In this document: one piece after another, positions 1 to 12,254 of the stretch
Layout: each line of letters starts with the position of its first letter
Position numbering within the stretch: position 1 is the first letter of the stretch
Source of the DNA: Gordius sp. MW1
Lineage: Eukaryota; Nematomorpha; Gordioida; Gordea; Gordiidae
DNA: 64,000 nt
Assembly (NCBI GenBank): GCA_964036665.1
Contig: OZ038526.1
Span: 21,266,001-21,330,000 of the forward strand
Direction: 5' to 3'
The notes under the pieces: model-generated
Told to the model about the DNA's origin: nothing
Databases searched by the model: none
The model's input: only the letters and a program-made list of their open reading frames with translations
Position numbers and translations under genes: made by a program

Positions 1-134
1 CATATCTTAAAACACGCTCCGGAGTGTGGGAAATAAACTGTGAAAATTTGAGCCAAATCGGTCTGGTAGTTTTCCAAAATTGGTGGCGCCATACATACAC
101 ACATACATACATAGTTTCATTTTTATATATAAGA
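1..134 (-). mobile_element. Helitron-like element, 5' end only
   Basis: Read on the minus strand this starts TCTTATATATAAAAATG after an A, as animal Helitron 5' ends often do, followed by a TATG/TGTG simple repeat. The next part matches the 5' part of the copy at 22025-22795, including the words GAAAACTACCAGACCGATTT and CGGAGCGTGTTTTAAGAT. The rest lies outside the window. No coding capacity is visible. Confidence 0.6.
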
Positions 135-253
135 TTTATAATTTAACATGTTATATTGGGAATAAAAATTTAATCATTAGACGGTTTTTATATAAAGAAT
201 ATCCCTTTATAAGATAAAATTTAAATTAGTCCAAAAGATATAGCCAAAAAAAT

Positions 254-1338
254 TTGATGTGCAAAACACAAAATTTTGTCAAGGCTACTAACTCTGCTGA
301 AACAGCCCGAGACATTTGTAAAGTATACGGAGAAGGTGTCATAGTTGAGTCTACAGCACAAAAATGGTTCGCAAAGTTCAAAAATGGCGATTTTGACATC
401 GCTGACAAGCCCCGTAGCGGAAGACCCTCGGAATTCGACGAAGAGTGTCTCAGAGCACTTTTGAAGGAGGACGGTCGCCAAACAAGTGTGAATTGGTGGA
501 AATAATGAAGTTCGATCAGAAAACCATCTTAAATCAACTTCATTCGATGGGATTTGCCGAAAAATTGGGATCTTAGATCCCTCACGAGCTTAACGAAAGT
601 TACAAAGAAAATCGCCTTCAAATTGCTTCTCAACATCTCGCCCGTCATCGAGCAACCCGCGGTCATAAAGAGCGTTTTTTTACCGAATCGTCACGAGAGA
701 TGAGAAATGGTGTTTGTAAGTAAATTTGAAGCAAAGAAAGGAGTGGGTGGCTCCTGGAGCGACTCTAAAGCCGAGGGTCAAGCCTGACCTCCATCCAAAA
801 AAGACCATGATCTGCGTTTGGTGAGACTGGGAGGGCATTCTGCATTGGGAAATTCTGGAAAGGAACGCCACGGTCAACAAGGAGCTCTATATATCCCAGC
901 TACACCGCGTGAATGAGGCTATTCGACTCAAAAGACCCCATCGACAAGGCCACATACTCCTTCACGACAACGCAAGGCCCTATGTTGCTCAAGTCGTAAA
1001 AGCCGCACTCCAAGAGCTCGATTGGGAGGTCCTTCAGCATCCACCAAATTCCGGACCTTGCACCGACGGATTATCATCTTTTCCGCTCTCTCTCGAACCA
1101 TATGAGGGGCGTCACCTTGGACAATTTAGAGGGCCATAAAAACTGGCTCAACAACTTCTTCGATACCAGACCGGTCGATTTTGGTGTAATGGAATCGAAA
1201 AATTGGTCAAAAGGTGGGAGGAGGTCGTAAACAGCAACGGCGAATATATTATTGAATAAGTTATTGTTATAACAATAAATAATCGTTAAATAAAAGACTT
1301 TGATAAAACCTCTACGAACTTTTTCTTCAACCTATATG
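254..1338 (+). pseudogene. mariner-family transposase relic
   Basis: Cut-and-paste DNA transposase (Tc1/mariner superfamily, D,D34D type), broken. The N-terminal helix-turn-helix part is open from 254 to 505 (motifs FKNGDFDIADKPRSGRPS, ARDICKVYGEG). Frameshifts and stops follow. The middle part can be followed through 660-900 (DEKW first catalytic Asp near 700, HPKKTMICVWW-type words near 795). The C-terminal part is open at 909-1139 with LLHDNARP (second Asp). The third-Asp region reads PPNSGPCTD, two residues shorter than the usual spacing. The family-typical C-terminus NGEYII ends at a TAA at 1257-1259. A plausible 3' terminal repeat ending in TTCTTCAACCTA lies at about 1327-1338, next to a TA. 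No matching 5' terminal repeat is visible, so the 5' end appears lost. Not mobile. Confidence 0.9.
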
Positions 1339-1344
1339 TCATGA

Positions 1345-2429
1345 ACATGAAGTCAAGGGAAAGCCTTAAACATCCTTTATAGTCTTTTTGCGTACTTCTT
1401 GTAATTTTGTTTTTCTATATATTACATTTTGAGGTAAAATAGACCAAGGCCGGTGTGTCGGGAGTGATTAAATCGAAATCAACAGCTGACATCATTCAAA
1501 ATTACCGAGGCTTTTAAAATTTAAGTAATAAATGTATGCAACCATTTACTATAGACGATGATATTACGTTATGTCATCACAACCAAAATTTGAAATTATT
1601 TATTTATTACAAAATCGTCATTAATGCCTACGCACATCTTACCTCTTTAAATGTATTCAAGTCATATTACTATAATATTTAAATTGATATCATAATACAT
1701 TCTTAGAATTATATTCAATTGTGTTTCTCGTCCCTAAAGCATTGTAAAACTCTGAATCCTATCCATAAACAAATTTTAATCAATTCTAATTACATAAAAT
1801 ATCATAAATCGTCTTCAATTATAGAATTGTGTTTATTTTATATACATTTCCCAATAATAATCTGATAATTGTCATATTGTGGCTGGCAGTATCATTTCAA
1901 ATTTTTATATCCTAAAGGGGAGCTTTCGCAACCTATTTAATGTAAGACTCGGGAGTGTAAATTGGAACGGAGTAGAGATCCCAGAGTTAGATTATATTAT
2001 AAATATAAGATAATATAAAGACATAAGTGCTGATTACCAGTCCTTATATTAATTGATACAAAGTTCTTTTAGTTTTATAGAATGTCAATGTTTATCTTAA
2101 GATAGGAGTTTGAGGTATTCACAATTATTTTAAAAATTATATATGCTTTTAACATATTGAAATTTTATTTTTTGTTTTTGTACAATGAGAAGTGGTGTAA
2201 TTATGAACGCAGACAATTTAATATTTTCTTTCTACTACAATAAGTATTGTAGTACATGATTATAAAACGCAGCCGTTTAGTCAAAGGTCTATGATAATCA
2301 TTCGGCTTATCGCGCTATTAGTCCCTGTTCACACATATAGACGATATTCTCGCTACTTATAATATTAATAATCCACCTTCAAAATCTAGATTAGATGCCT
2401 ATATAATGATTAAGCTTCTCTTTAAAGCT
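1345..2429. other. AT-rich intergenic DNA, nothing recognised
   Basis: No open frame with family resemblance, no paired repeats and no RNA-like fold was noticed. Long A/T runs only. Confidence 0.5.
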
Positions 2430-3350
2430 TCACAATTAAAACCAGGGGCTTCGCCTCTAATGGGGGGAGGATGGAGGGTAAGGGGGGAGGAGGGGGGGGG
2501 GGGGAGGGGCGTTAGGGGCTGCGCTCCTAACACCCCGCAGAGAGTCCGACTTGGAGTACGTTTTTTCTTGGTATATGCGCCGAGTTTTGGGGTATTGTTT
2601 GTACATAACTCATCTATACTTCGTATAAATGTAGCTCATTTGCCCTGCAATTTATGCACCAGATAGGGGGGGGGGAAGGATCGAGAATGCCTATGAGGGG
2701 GAGGGGGCAATGGTCAAGCAGTGATTCAGAGAAATGTATACATTGTGGGCCTAAAAGTTAGCCGCCCAAATAGGCATATGATAAATACCTGGCAAAGCCT
2801 GTTCCGACCGCGCATCGTAAAAATGTCACATATGCTCAAAAAATTAATAATAGGTTTGAAAAAGGCCAAATAACCTATAATTATATATGGGCAAAATAAA
2901 AAAACATAAATTCACGCTCTGGCCAGTGGTCATTTTTTCGATCCAGCAGCCAGCACACGGTCAAAATTCATATATATAAGGGCTAAATAATAAAACAAAA
3001 TATATTTCCAATTATACTTTGGCTTGAGGTCATTTTTTTTATTGTCTAGCCGCCAGCAGACGGCCAAAAATCGTATAAATACATATGGGCAAAAAAATTT
3101 TAAAAAAATTTCCAATCACATTTTAGCCAGGGGTAATATTTTCCATTGATCAGTAGTCAGCAGATAGCCAAAAAACCTAACAGGTTCGAACTAAGTAGAG
3201 GCAAAAGCCCTGCAAGGGGGAGGGGAAGGCGTGAATATTCTACAATGTGGGTTTAAATGAAGCAAATGCAACAGGTATTTAAACAGGCCTGAAAAAAAAT
3301 TTGCCCTCACCGAGATTCGAATATCAATGGAGTCATAGGCCCTTGTTAGG
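2430..3350 (-). repeat. dispersed repeat A, minus copy, with G-rich tract and tRNA-like head
   Basis: On the minus strand the order is: a head with a B-box-like GATATTCGAATCTC, then about three degenerate units around GGCCGTCTGC-like and CAATGGAAAAATGACC-like words (2930-3170). A segment with CTATACTTCGTATAAATG follows (about 2605), then an end with GGCGAAGCCCC. The same blocks occur in the same order on the plus strand at 35585-37020. Runs of G up to about 13 lie at 2490-2505 and 2665-2675. Likely a non-autonomous transposon. The class is uncertain and the B-box-like words hint at a tRNA-derived SINE head. Confidence 0.55.
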
Positions 3351-3549
3351 GGGGGGGGTGCGGTAAGACTTGGAAGGTTTGTTGCCACCGGGTATCATAC
3401 TCAGGATGGCTTAATCGAGATTCCAAACGGTCGCAGTGGTAAACACAACGAAATATGACGTCAATTTGACGTAGGGTGCAATCATTCCTTAAAAAGCAAC
3501 AAAATAGACAAATTGGCAAAAGAAAATCACATAGCAAAAAATATAAATA

Positions 3550-3925
3550 GCAATTAACCAGAATTTTGGCCTTTGGCCGGGGTCAGATGTAGTAGAAGTA
3601 AGCAAGTGTCATCATTAATGTGCAAATAAGTGTTTAACCGCAATTATCCGTTATAAACAACCTAGACAAGTTGCAAAAAGAAATTTATGTATAAAGCTAA
3701 TCAGTCGGGCCCATAAACAATAATGGAAGTTCTTACGAGGTCAAAAAAATAAAGCCAACCAGCGGTCATAAGCTAATGAATTGGCAAGCAAGATAAAAGA
3801 CTTTTACAGAAGCATATGTTCACATCCATTAATAATCCGTCTAAGTTTCACGGCAATTATTGAAAGATTACAAGTTAGACGGACGGACAACCAAAAGCAA
3901 GCCCATAAATTGCATAGCAATTAAT
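3550..3925 (+). repeat. dispersed repeat B
   Basis: Shares ordered blocks with copies at 24955-25665, 31612-31755, 48978-49092 and 62735-63117: GGCCGGGGTCAGA, ATTATCCGTTATAAACAACC, AAGCCAACCAGCGGTCATAA, then GACGGACAACCAAAA and a terminal near-palindrome AATTGCATAGCAATT. Non-coding. Possibly the 3' portion of a Helitron- or SINE-like family. Confidence 0.6.
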
Positions 3926-4271
3926 AATAGAACATCATTTGCCAACTTAATGATGAGATAGTACTATGGTTTAGCTCTCGAGGAAACTCGTGAAAATCTC
4001 CATCCTGAGTAGACTTGTGGGGAATATCGAACCCCATTCTTAAAATTATTTTAACATTAACACAAATATAGGAACCCTTCTCCAATTTTGAAAAATAAGT
4101 TATTAAAACTCTTATGGGTTTGTTAATTATAAACGATAATTTTAAAAATTATATGCATTTTACTAAACTCAAATTATATAAAAATCGAAATGCTATCTTT
4201 TAATTTTGTCAAGGATACCATTTTTAAAGCAATGTCTTTGATTGAAAGATGTAAATTTATGGAATCATTCA

Positions 4272-4718
4272 TCTATATATATAAAGTAAAGTGTATGTAT
4301 GTATGTGTGTATGTATGTGGGGGCTAAATTCTGAAACTACCGGCCCGATTCGCGCGAAAATTTACCCGTAGGTTCCCAAAGAGGCCAGGGGTAAAATAGC
4401 TTTTTCAGATTCCTAAAATACCTTTTCGTTTTAAAAATATCAGACATTTCGTTTTATAAAAGGGCTAAACTCTGAAACTACCTGCCCGATTCGCGCGAAA
4501 ATTTAGCCGTAGATGCCCAAGCGGCCAGGGGTAAAATAGTTTTTTTGAATTCCTAAAAGACCTTTTCGTTTTAAAAATATCGGACATTTAACGGCCAGTT
4601 TCATTTATAGCATCATATACAATAATGACGTCATACATACAGGCTGAAGTTTTCTCGAATTTTATTATATTAAAGAAAATTGTATTTTTAGCAAAACAAC
4701 GTTTGCCGGGTCAGCTAG
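4272..4718 (+). mobile_element. non-autonomous Helitron-like element
   Basis: Starts A|TCTATATATATAAAG, followed by a GTATGTATGTGTGTATG simple repeat, and ends GCCGGGTCAGCTAG|T. This fits A-T target insertion with 5'-TC and CTAG-3' ends. A block of about 140 bp beginning GGGCTAAAxTCTGAAACTAC is present twice (about 4321 and 4463). The same arrangement is seen in the copy at 37245-37875. No Rep/helicase coding sequence, so it would depend on an autonomous element elsewhere. Confidence 0.7.
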
Positions 4719-4769
4719 TTCACAATAAAGTGTTGTAAAAAATTAAATAATTCGGAAATTAATCATCTA

Positions 4770-5270
4770 GGCTAGTTACTAACTTTGAAAAATCCTCTGG
4801 ACAAGGACCTGCATATAATTCTAAATTTATTTATAAAAAGCCTTACAAGAGAATAGATTGAGGCCATATTTGTTAAGCTTATTTGGAATATGTAGCTTCT
4901 AGGTCTGATAAGTCGCAATGATGATTTAAATAATAATAAGGAGAAGTACTTGGAACAAATCATTCATTCTTTGCAACCATCCAACTAACATGCTTTTTTG
5001 GAAGGATTGTTAAAGTTTTTAGTTTGTGTATGCTATATTAAGGCGGTTTGGTCAAAACAAAATAACAATCAAGAGAATGCTGTCTTCCTTATTCCTCTGA
5101 CTCCTGGCAAATATGTCACAATTTATGAGATCTTGTTTATACAATTTGGTAAGTTATGGCCAATTCTGAAGTTGTTCTTTTTATATCTTCATCCAAATGG
5201 CTTCTGTTTCCACTCTCAATTAGATCAGCCTTTTCACTTAATGTTACATAGCCATCTGACTAATTAAACA
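4770..5270 (+). other. possible decayed coding remnant, family unknown
   Basis: A mostly open plus-strand stretch with more codon-like composition than its surroundings. It is interrupted by stops near 4852 and 4890. The later part (4998-5267) is open and ends with a His- and Phe-rich segment. I do not recognise a family. It could be an old pseudogene or chance. Confidence 0.2.
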
Positions 5271-5730
5271 TTTTTACCATCTAACCGGAACTTGAGAATT
5301 TTAAGCAAACAAAAATGGATGTATTTATAAAAGCTGATTACAAAAGTTTTTAAAAATAGCTACACAAGAGTATAAATAACTTTAACAATATAAACCTTAA
5401 GCATCCTTATTTTTTATAATGCTTTTTTTACTACATTTAAAGTATAATATTAATAAAAATTATTTAAAAATAAAAAACCTATCTTATGTGAACATATAGG
5501 GTTTATGACTCCATACTCTTATTTCCTCAAAAATTAATAAAAATTATTTAAAAAATTTAACAACACACTTATATCTTCATTAGCTTTGGCTAAATTATTA
5601 AAATACTATAAAAAAATTTCTATCATATTAATAGTTTCGTTACACCTCTCGGATTGTGCAAATACTCAAGCAAAAAAATATGGTGTCGATAGACTATATA
5701 TTTACCATATATACATGTGACCTTTCAACA
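5271..5730. other. AT-rich spacer, nothing recognised
   Basis: Very A/T-rich with poly-A and poly-T runs. No feature can be supported. Confidence 0.5.
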
Positions 5731-8700
5731 CTACCTACGACGGTCCCAAGTCCGTGTGCAAAAAGTGGAGGGTTTGCGTCAGGTCGGAAACCGGCTATAA
5801 AAACCAACTCCAAAATTATGATAGTTTCAAACAAGACTTTACATGAAAAGGCTAGGGCGTCCTCCACAAACGACGCGCACTGCATACCCCGCCCGTGCAA
5901 TGTGAAAAATACACTAGGGTTACTGCCCAACTCACAACGAAGGCGGTTAAGAAAATTAGTTGTTGAAAAAATGCGAATCTGGAATGTGGGAACGCTGACG
6001 GGAAAGAGCATCGAGGTCGCACAAATGCTAAAAAGAAGAAAGATACACATCGCCTGCCTACAAGAGACGAGGTGGAACGGAACGAAGGCTCGGGAATTAG
6101 GAGAAGGATACAAGCTTTTCTACAGTGGGTCACTAAATCATAGAAACGGGGTCGGTATCGTTCTAAGCGAATCGTTCAAGGACAAGGTCGTGGAAGTCAA
6201 GCGTTGTTCCGACAGGCTAGTGGGTGAAGATTGCAGATCAAGGGGGCCTCACCGGTATATGCGCATATGCTCCCCAAATTAAGTGTATGGAATCAGAGAA
6301 AGACATATTCTTCGATTCATTGGAAAAGGAAATACAAGGAATCCGACAGGAAGAAAGGCTAATTATTGGGGCCAATTTCAACGCTCACTTAGGAAAAGAT
6401 CGCCTCGGGTATGAACGCAATCATGGAGGCTATCGGCATGGTCTGAAGAACAAAGAAGGGGAAAAACTTCTCCAAGTATCTCAAGCATATGACATGACGA
6501 TCGTTAACACCTATTTTCAAAAACGTGAAGATCATATTGTGACCTATAGAAGTGGGAAGCATTTTGGTCAAATTGACTATTTGCTTATACAGCGAAAGGA
6601 CTTATGGAGCATCAAGGATCGCAAAGTAATACCGGGAGAAGAAATCGCCAGGCAACATCGTCCCCTTGTTATGGATCTTGGCAGAAGAGTATTTCCCGAA
6701 AGAAGAAAGGTCTTTGAACCTTGAATTCAATACGAAAGACTAAAGGATACGTCGACGAACGAAGAATACCATCAAAAAGCCTCCTGACTCTTGGGTGCAA
6801 GGAAGTTGCAAAGGGACGTAGACGACGATTGGGAGACGGTATCTAAGGACATAAACGAAACAGCGATTCGTGTTCTAGGACACCAAGAGGCAAAGCTATG
6901 AATAGGGAACTATGGTGGTGAAATCAATCGGTTGGGGATTTCATCGAAAGAAAGAAAAATCGTTATAGACGGTGGCATAAATCAAAGAATTCGGAGGATT
7001 ATCAAGAGTATAGGGACGCAAAGAGGGCCGCAAAAAAGGCCGTTGCAATAGCGAAGAATGCCGCCTACACCGAGATGGCAAACAAACTGAAGGGGGCGAA
7101 AGACTTATGTACAAATTGGCCTAGATAAGGGAGAAGAAAAGCCGCGATGTCGGAGTTCTTAAAAAGTCAAAGGCGAGAAGGGTCAAACCTTATTCAAGCC
7201 GAAGAAAGTGATGGAAAGGTGGAAAGGATATTTTAAGAGCCTTATGAATATTGCAAACGACAAGGATTCCCTTCCCGAAATTGAGCTAAATATAAGTATG
7301 GTCGAACTCTTTCAGGAGGATGATGTTAGGGCCGCTCAAAGGATCCACAACCAATCAAAATGTAGTTCAAATTTGCAAAAATTATATTAAGCATAAAATA
7401 TATGAAAATCAAATTTTTTATTGCTGCATAGTGATTTTCTTTCATGTTAAGCATGTAATATAAATTTTTATTGCTGCATATAGATTTTCTTTACTAATTT
7501 AGATTAAATACTTTATAATAAGTTAATATGCATTAACAAATCTATTTTTAGTTTGGTCGAGACCTAGAGGATCCCGAAAAATATATTTTGGAAAGAAAAT
7601 ATTCATCCTGGAAAGAAATAGGAGCCGAAAAACCAAAAAGGAAAAGCAAAATGGCCCAGATGGAATACCTATGGAAGCATTGCTCGGATGTCGTGAAGAA
7701 GGAGTCACCACCATGACGAACCTTCTTAACAAGATATTGGTAGAAGAGCGAACTAATCAATGGAGAGCAAGCACGATTATACCCTTATTTAAAGGCAAAG
7801 GAGACCCTCAAGACTGTGGCAATTACAGAGTTATCAAGCTAACTTGCCACTCCTTGAAACTTATGGAAAGGATCTTAGTAACAAGGCTGAGAAACGAGGT
7901 AGAAATATCGGCTAACCAATTCGGATTTGTGGCCGGCAAATCCACAATCGACCCAATTTTTCGCATTAAGGCAAATGATGGATAAGTATGGTGAAAAGAG
8001 GAAAGACCTACATATGGTCTTTATCGACTTGGAGAAAGCTTATGACACGGTCCCCCGCGATTTAATATGGTGGTGCCTGAGAAAACAAAATATCCCTGAC
8101 GCATAAATATGGCTTGTGAAAATTTATGAAGACTCATACTCTTGCTTTAGGACAACAGTTACAGACTCAAAAATTTTTCGGGTTAAAATTGGATTACATC
8201 ATGAATCTGCTTTAAGTCCCTTTTTATTTAATATAATTATAGACACGATAACGAGGGACATTCAAAAGCCATCGCCATGGTGCATGCTATATGTCGATGA
8301 TATAGTACTATGCGAGGAAACAAGGGAGAAAGTATTTGAAGACACCGAAAAGTAGTCAAAGCGCTTAGCTGGATATGAGTTAAAGGTCAACGATCGAAAA
8401 ACGGTATACATGGAAATGAACGGTACAAGCAGCCCATCGCTGGATGACCCTCTAAAGTATTCAAAATTAGACAGATTTACATACCTCGGCTCGATGCTAC
8501 ACCAAGAGGGAGGTTGCGCAACGGAGGTCAATGCCCGCATCCAAAAAGGATGGCTTAAATGGCGAAGTATATCCGGTGTAATGTGCCACAAGAAAATGCC
8601 AATATGGTTGAAGAGCAGAGCTTACAAATCCATCGTAAGACCGGTATTACCTTATGGAAGTGAAACATGGGCATTAAACACCACGGAAGAAAGCTATTAC

Positions 8701-9020
8701 AAGCCACAGAGATGAGGATGATATGACTTTCTCATGACAAAAATGGGTATTCAACCTATGGCGGACATGATTAACGAAAATCGGCTTAGGTGGTATGTAT
8801 ACTAAGAAGAGACACGAATGAATCGAAAAATACTGGACATGGAGGTACCGGGCAAGAGAGGAAGAAGACGAACCCGTGTCACGTGGAAAGGGCAAGTCGT
8901 TAAAGTAATGAAAACAAAAGAGATTAGTCAAGATATGGCACTCACCCGGTCAAGATGGAAGAAACTCATCAAACAAACCCCCACTGTGGGACCAAATAAC
9001 AGATAAAGAAGAAAGAAGAA
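5731..9020 (+). pseudogene. RTE-type non-LTR retrotransposon (LINE), broken
   Basis: Encoded an endonuclease/reverse-transcriptase polyprotein for target-primed integration. The 5' part has the GGTTTGCGTCAGGTCGGAAACC segment common ahead of this family's ORF. The apurinic endonuclease domain spans about 5970-6720: MRIWNVGTLTGKS, CLQETRWNG, NAHLGKDRLG, then QHRPLVMD. Frame breaks occur near 6225 and 6722. The linker is degraded and interrupted (see 7368-7552). Reverse transcriptase spans 7640-8715: NGPDGIPMEAL, FKGKGDPQDCGNYR, ISANQFGFVAGKST, MVFIDLEKAYDTVPRD, GLHHESALSPFLFNIII, and catalytic YVDD at 8291. There are in-frame stops near 8104 and 8353. The C-terminus at 8818-9006 (VPGKRGRRRTRVTWKG) is followed by a GAA-rich 3' tail at 9003-9022. 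Dead by several stops and frameshifts. It lies directly upstream of the transporter gene. Confidence 0.9.
7368..7552. repeat. AT-rich insertion in the LINE with an internal duplication
   Basis: Coding-like LINE sequence stops near 7368 and resumes near 7553. The intervening piece carries two near-copies of TTTTATTGCTGCATA...GATTTTCTTT (about 7412 and 7468). No terminal repeats or target duplication could be fixed. It may be an insertion or slippage product. Confidence 0.4.
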
Positions 9021-9100
9021 GATATGTGACGATTTCAAATTTATTACCTCATGTACCGAATAATCAATATATGTTTACTCTGCCTTAATTTTATAAAAGC

Positions 9101-11160
9101 ATGTTAAGTCCCAAATGGATAAGTTTAATTTTACTCGTTTTGCAAACGACACTTACAATTATCATTACTCGATATTCACGAACATCCTCGATACATGGTG
9201 TTAGGTATCTATCGTCAACAGCTGTAGTTTTTTCTGAAGTTTTGAAAGTTATAATTTGTTTAGCCGTATTATTCCACAATCATGGTATCTTAACTATCAT
9301 ATATATATGTATGTTTATCAAATACTTTTTCTAGCATATTCTTGGAGAAATACGGTTAAAGCTTTGCATTGTGAAGTATGGATGGCACCAACAGAAATGG
9401 CAAAAATTCTTGTGCCTGCCGTGTTATATACCGTGCAAAATAATTTAATATTTATAGCTCTTTCAAATTTAAATGCTGCCACATATCAAGTACGTATTTA
9501 GAACAAATCAAAAGCATATTTGCAGGTCACATATCAACTTAAGTTGTTTACCACAGCTTTCTTTTCCGTAATCATGTTAAATAGAAAGTTGAGTGCTCAA
9601 AAATGGTTTTCCTTGTTTTTACTAATGTGTGGTGTTATCATGGTTCAGGTATTTCAAATTTTTTTTTTACTTAAAGTTTATAATAATGATTATAGTTTAA
9701 GAAAGAAGATGTTAGTAAACATGTCATTGGTAATCCAGTTATTGGTATCACCGCAGTTTTAACGGCTTGTTTGTGTTCAGGTTTTTCTGGGGTTTATTTT
9801 GAAAAATTATTAAAACAATCTTCAACATCTTTGTGGATGAGAAATGTTCAGTTAGGTATTAATTAATTTATCAAATTAAATAAAAGTAATATTTTAGGAA
9901 TTTGGGGCGTAATAATTGGCTTTATTGCTGCGTTTGCCTATGATTATGACAAAATACTTAAAGGTGGTTTTACACAGGGCTACAATATATGGACTATGCA
10001 AGTCATATTATTACAAGTATAAAACTTTGCTAGCCATACATTTTTTTATATATTTTTTTGAAATTTTAGCACTGTTACATTATTGACTAGTTACCAAAAA
10101 TTTATCACTTTTGGAATTATTTTTGAATTTTATTAAATTTTGTTTTAATTTTATAAACTAATTAATTATGTAAAAGCGAAGCCACAATCTTTTTTATGTT
10201 CAGTTGATATAATAGAATGACCTTTAGTTTAATTAATTGTTTGCCTTAAAATAACAGATGTTATTAGAATCTTTTTTAAATAAGTTTTTTTTAATAATTG
10301 AAAAGATATTTGAACAAAAAAGAATTATTATCCATATTTCAAGTAATTTACAGACTTGAACTATATTTCTTTGTACAATTAATAATAATAATATAATTAC
10401 TCTATAAATTTATGGTAAATTTGTTTATTAAAATAATTAGAAAATGATAATGAGATTTTAAGTATTGAATAAGATACTATACAATAGATTCATATAATTG
10501 CTTTTTTTAACCTTTAAGATAAAGTTTTTTGTTTATTTTTTAAACATATGTTTTTTAACATTTTCTGGAACATTTTTTTCACAGGCTGTTGGCGGGTTGA
10601 TTATTGCCACGGTGATAAAATATGCGGATAACATAGTAAAAGGATTCGCAAACGCCATTTCAATTTCCCTATCAGCCATTCTCTCCCACTACGTTATGCA
10701 CGACTTTCAGCCTTCCATGTAAGTGAACAGCTGATTTTTGTCACGTGACATACATTAAGTTACTGATGGTGCCGCCATTTTGCCTAAAATTTTTTCCAGC
10801 TTAATAATTATCAGCTGCTCGCCAATCACATGATTTTAACGTTCTTTAAATATTTTTTTGAATTTAGTATTAAATTATTGAAATTTTTTTTGCAAGTGAA
10901 TTTTACTAAAAATTAAATTTTTTTGTTATTAAAAAACAACTTTTTATCAAAAAATTTTAGACCTTTTATTTGTAATAAGATAACAAATAAACCTATAAAA
11001 ACAGAATATTTTTTTTGTTAATTATCCTTTTTTTCTTATCATTTCTCCCTCTTTTAGACTGTTTGCCTCAGGTACCTTGGTTGTCGTAGCTTCTACCGTA
11101 TTGTACGGTTATAACCCTCAAGTCGCGGCCCCGCCCTCTAAAAAGGCTTACGTCACGTGA
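9101..11160 (+). CDS. SLC35A3: UDP-N-acetylglucosamine/UDP-sugar transporter, SLC35A3-type
   Basis: Golgi-membrane antiporter that brings a UDP-sugar into the lumen in exchange for UMP, supplying glycosyltransferases. Seven exons join in phase: 9101-9284, 9335-9489, 9526-9648, 9696-9855, 9898-10016, 10585-10718, 11058-11160 (TGA), giving 325 codons, the usual family length. Diagnostic stretches are [86 protein letters not shown] and LYGYNP. The hydrophobic profile fits about ten membrane helices. The RYLSSTAVV start of helix 2 favours SLC35A3 over SLC35A2, but substrate (UDP-GlcNAc versus UDP-Gal) cannot be proven. Four introns are 36-50 bp; all splice sites are GT-AG. A LINE 3' end lies about 80 bp upstream of the ATG. 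An AATAAA at 11317-11322 could be the poly(A) signal. Confidence 0.95.
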
Positions 11161-12254
11161 TTAAGTCAGCTGTTCGGTGATCAGCTGTTGTTGTTTATCA
11201 GTTGCTCGGGTCAAAACATTTAAAAATCCCCGGTTTACCAATTGTGGAATATATATTTGATATATATATATATCTTAACATATTAGATGTCACGTTATTT
11301 TTATCGTTTTTTGTTGAATAAAATTAGTAATATATTTTAAAATTTTTGATAATGTGCCCAGTTTAAGAAATAATGGTTTTTTTCAAATAGTTTTAAACAA
11401 GTTTTTTGTTAAAAATATTTAATATGGAAAAATAAGCAATGCTATTCATATATATTTTGTATCATTATTTTATTTTTAATTTATTACCATCTACCATTTG
11501 ACAAATATTTTTTAGTATTTACTATTTGACCTTTTAATGCAAAATATTATTTAAATTTATTAAACCAAATTATCATGAGATAAATGCCTGTTAGAATATA
11601 TGAGCCTTCATATAAAGCTAATATTAATTGAGTAAATAAGGCAATAGGTCTAATTTTAGTACTATAGGTTAATGTTTAATGAATGTTTAATATTATGTTC
11701 AGCAAATTGGCATAGATATTAATGTTTTTTTATCTATTAAAATATAATTTATTTTATGTGATTCATTATTTAATATAAATTTGTAATTCTATAAAGTTGT
11801 TGAAATACAATGCTGAAAACAATATTTATTTACCTATTTAATCTGTGCAAAATATCGTTTGGGATTTATTTGTAACGGTAAATTTGAATTTAAAAATCCT
11901 CTGCTTCGTAAAGGATTACAATTTTTTGCCACCGATGATTTATTTTTCACAAGTTTTGTGCATAAATAAAGAAGTCACACTTCACGCAATTGGAAGAAAT
12001 TCAACAATTTTAAATATTTATATGTGTATATTCGAGATTCGTTAAATAAGGTAAATGTAAACTTAATTTTGTTAAATATAAATAAATACAAATATAGGTT
12101 GATTGTTTTGGGCATAGATCCGAATCTGTAACAAATTAAGAGATGGTGGACGGATTGCACAAATTTGTCCATGAGATATTATCTTATTATGCTAAAAATT
12201 TACTGTAAAAAATACTTTCCTCAATCGCTTGGTATAACACAGTCATGAACAATA

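Noticed and set aside
5694-6133. Two minus-strand open frames opposite the LINE endonuclease
   Set aside because: Shadows of the LINE coding strand, which shows clear endonuclease motifs.
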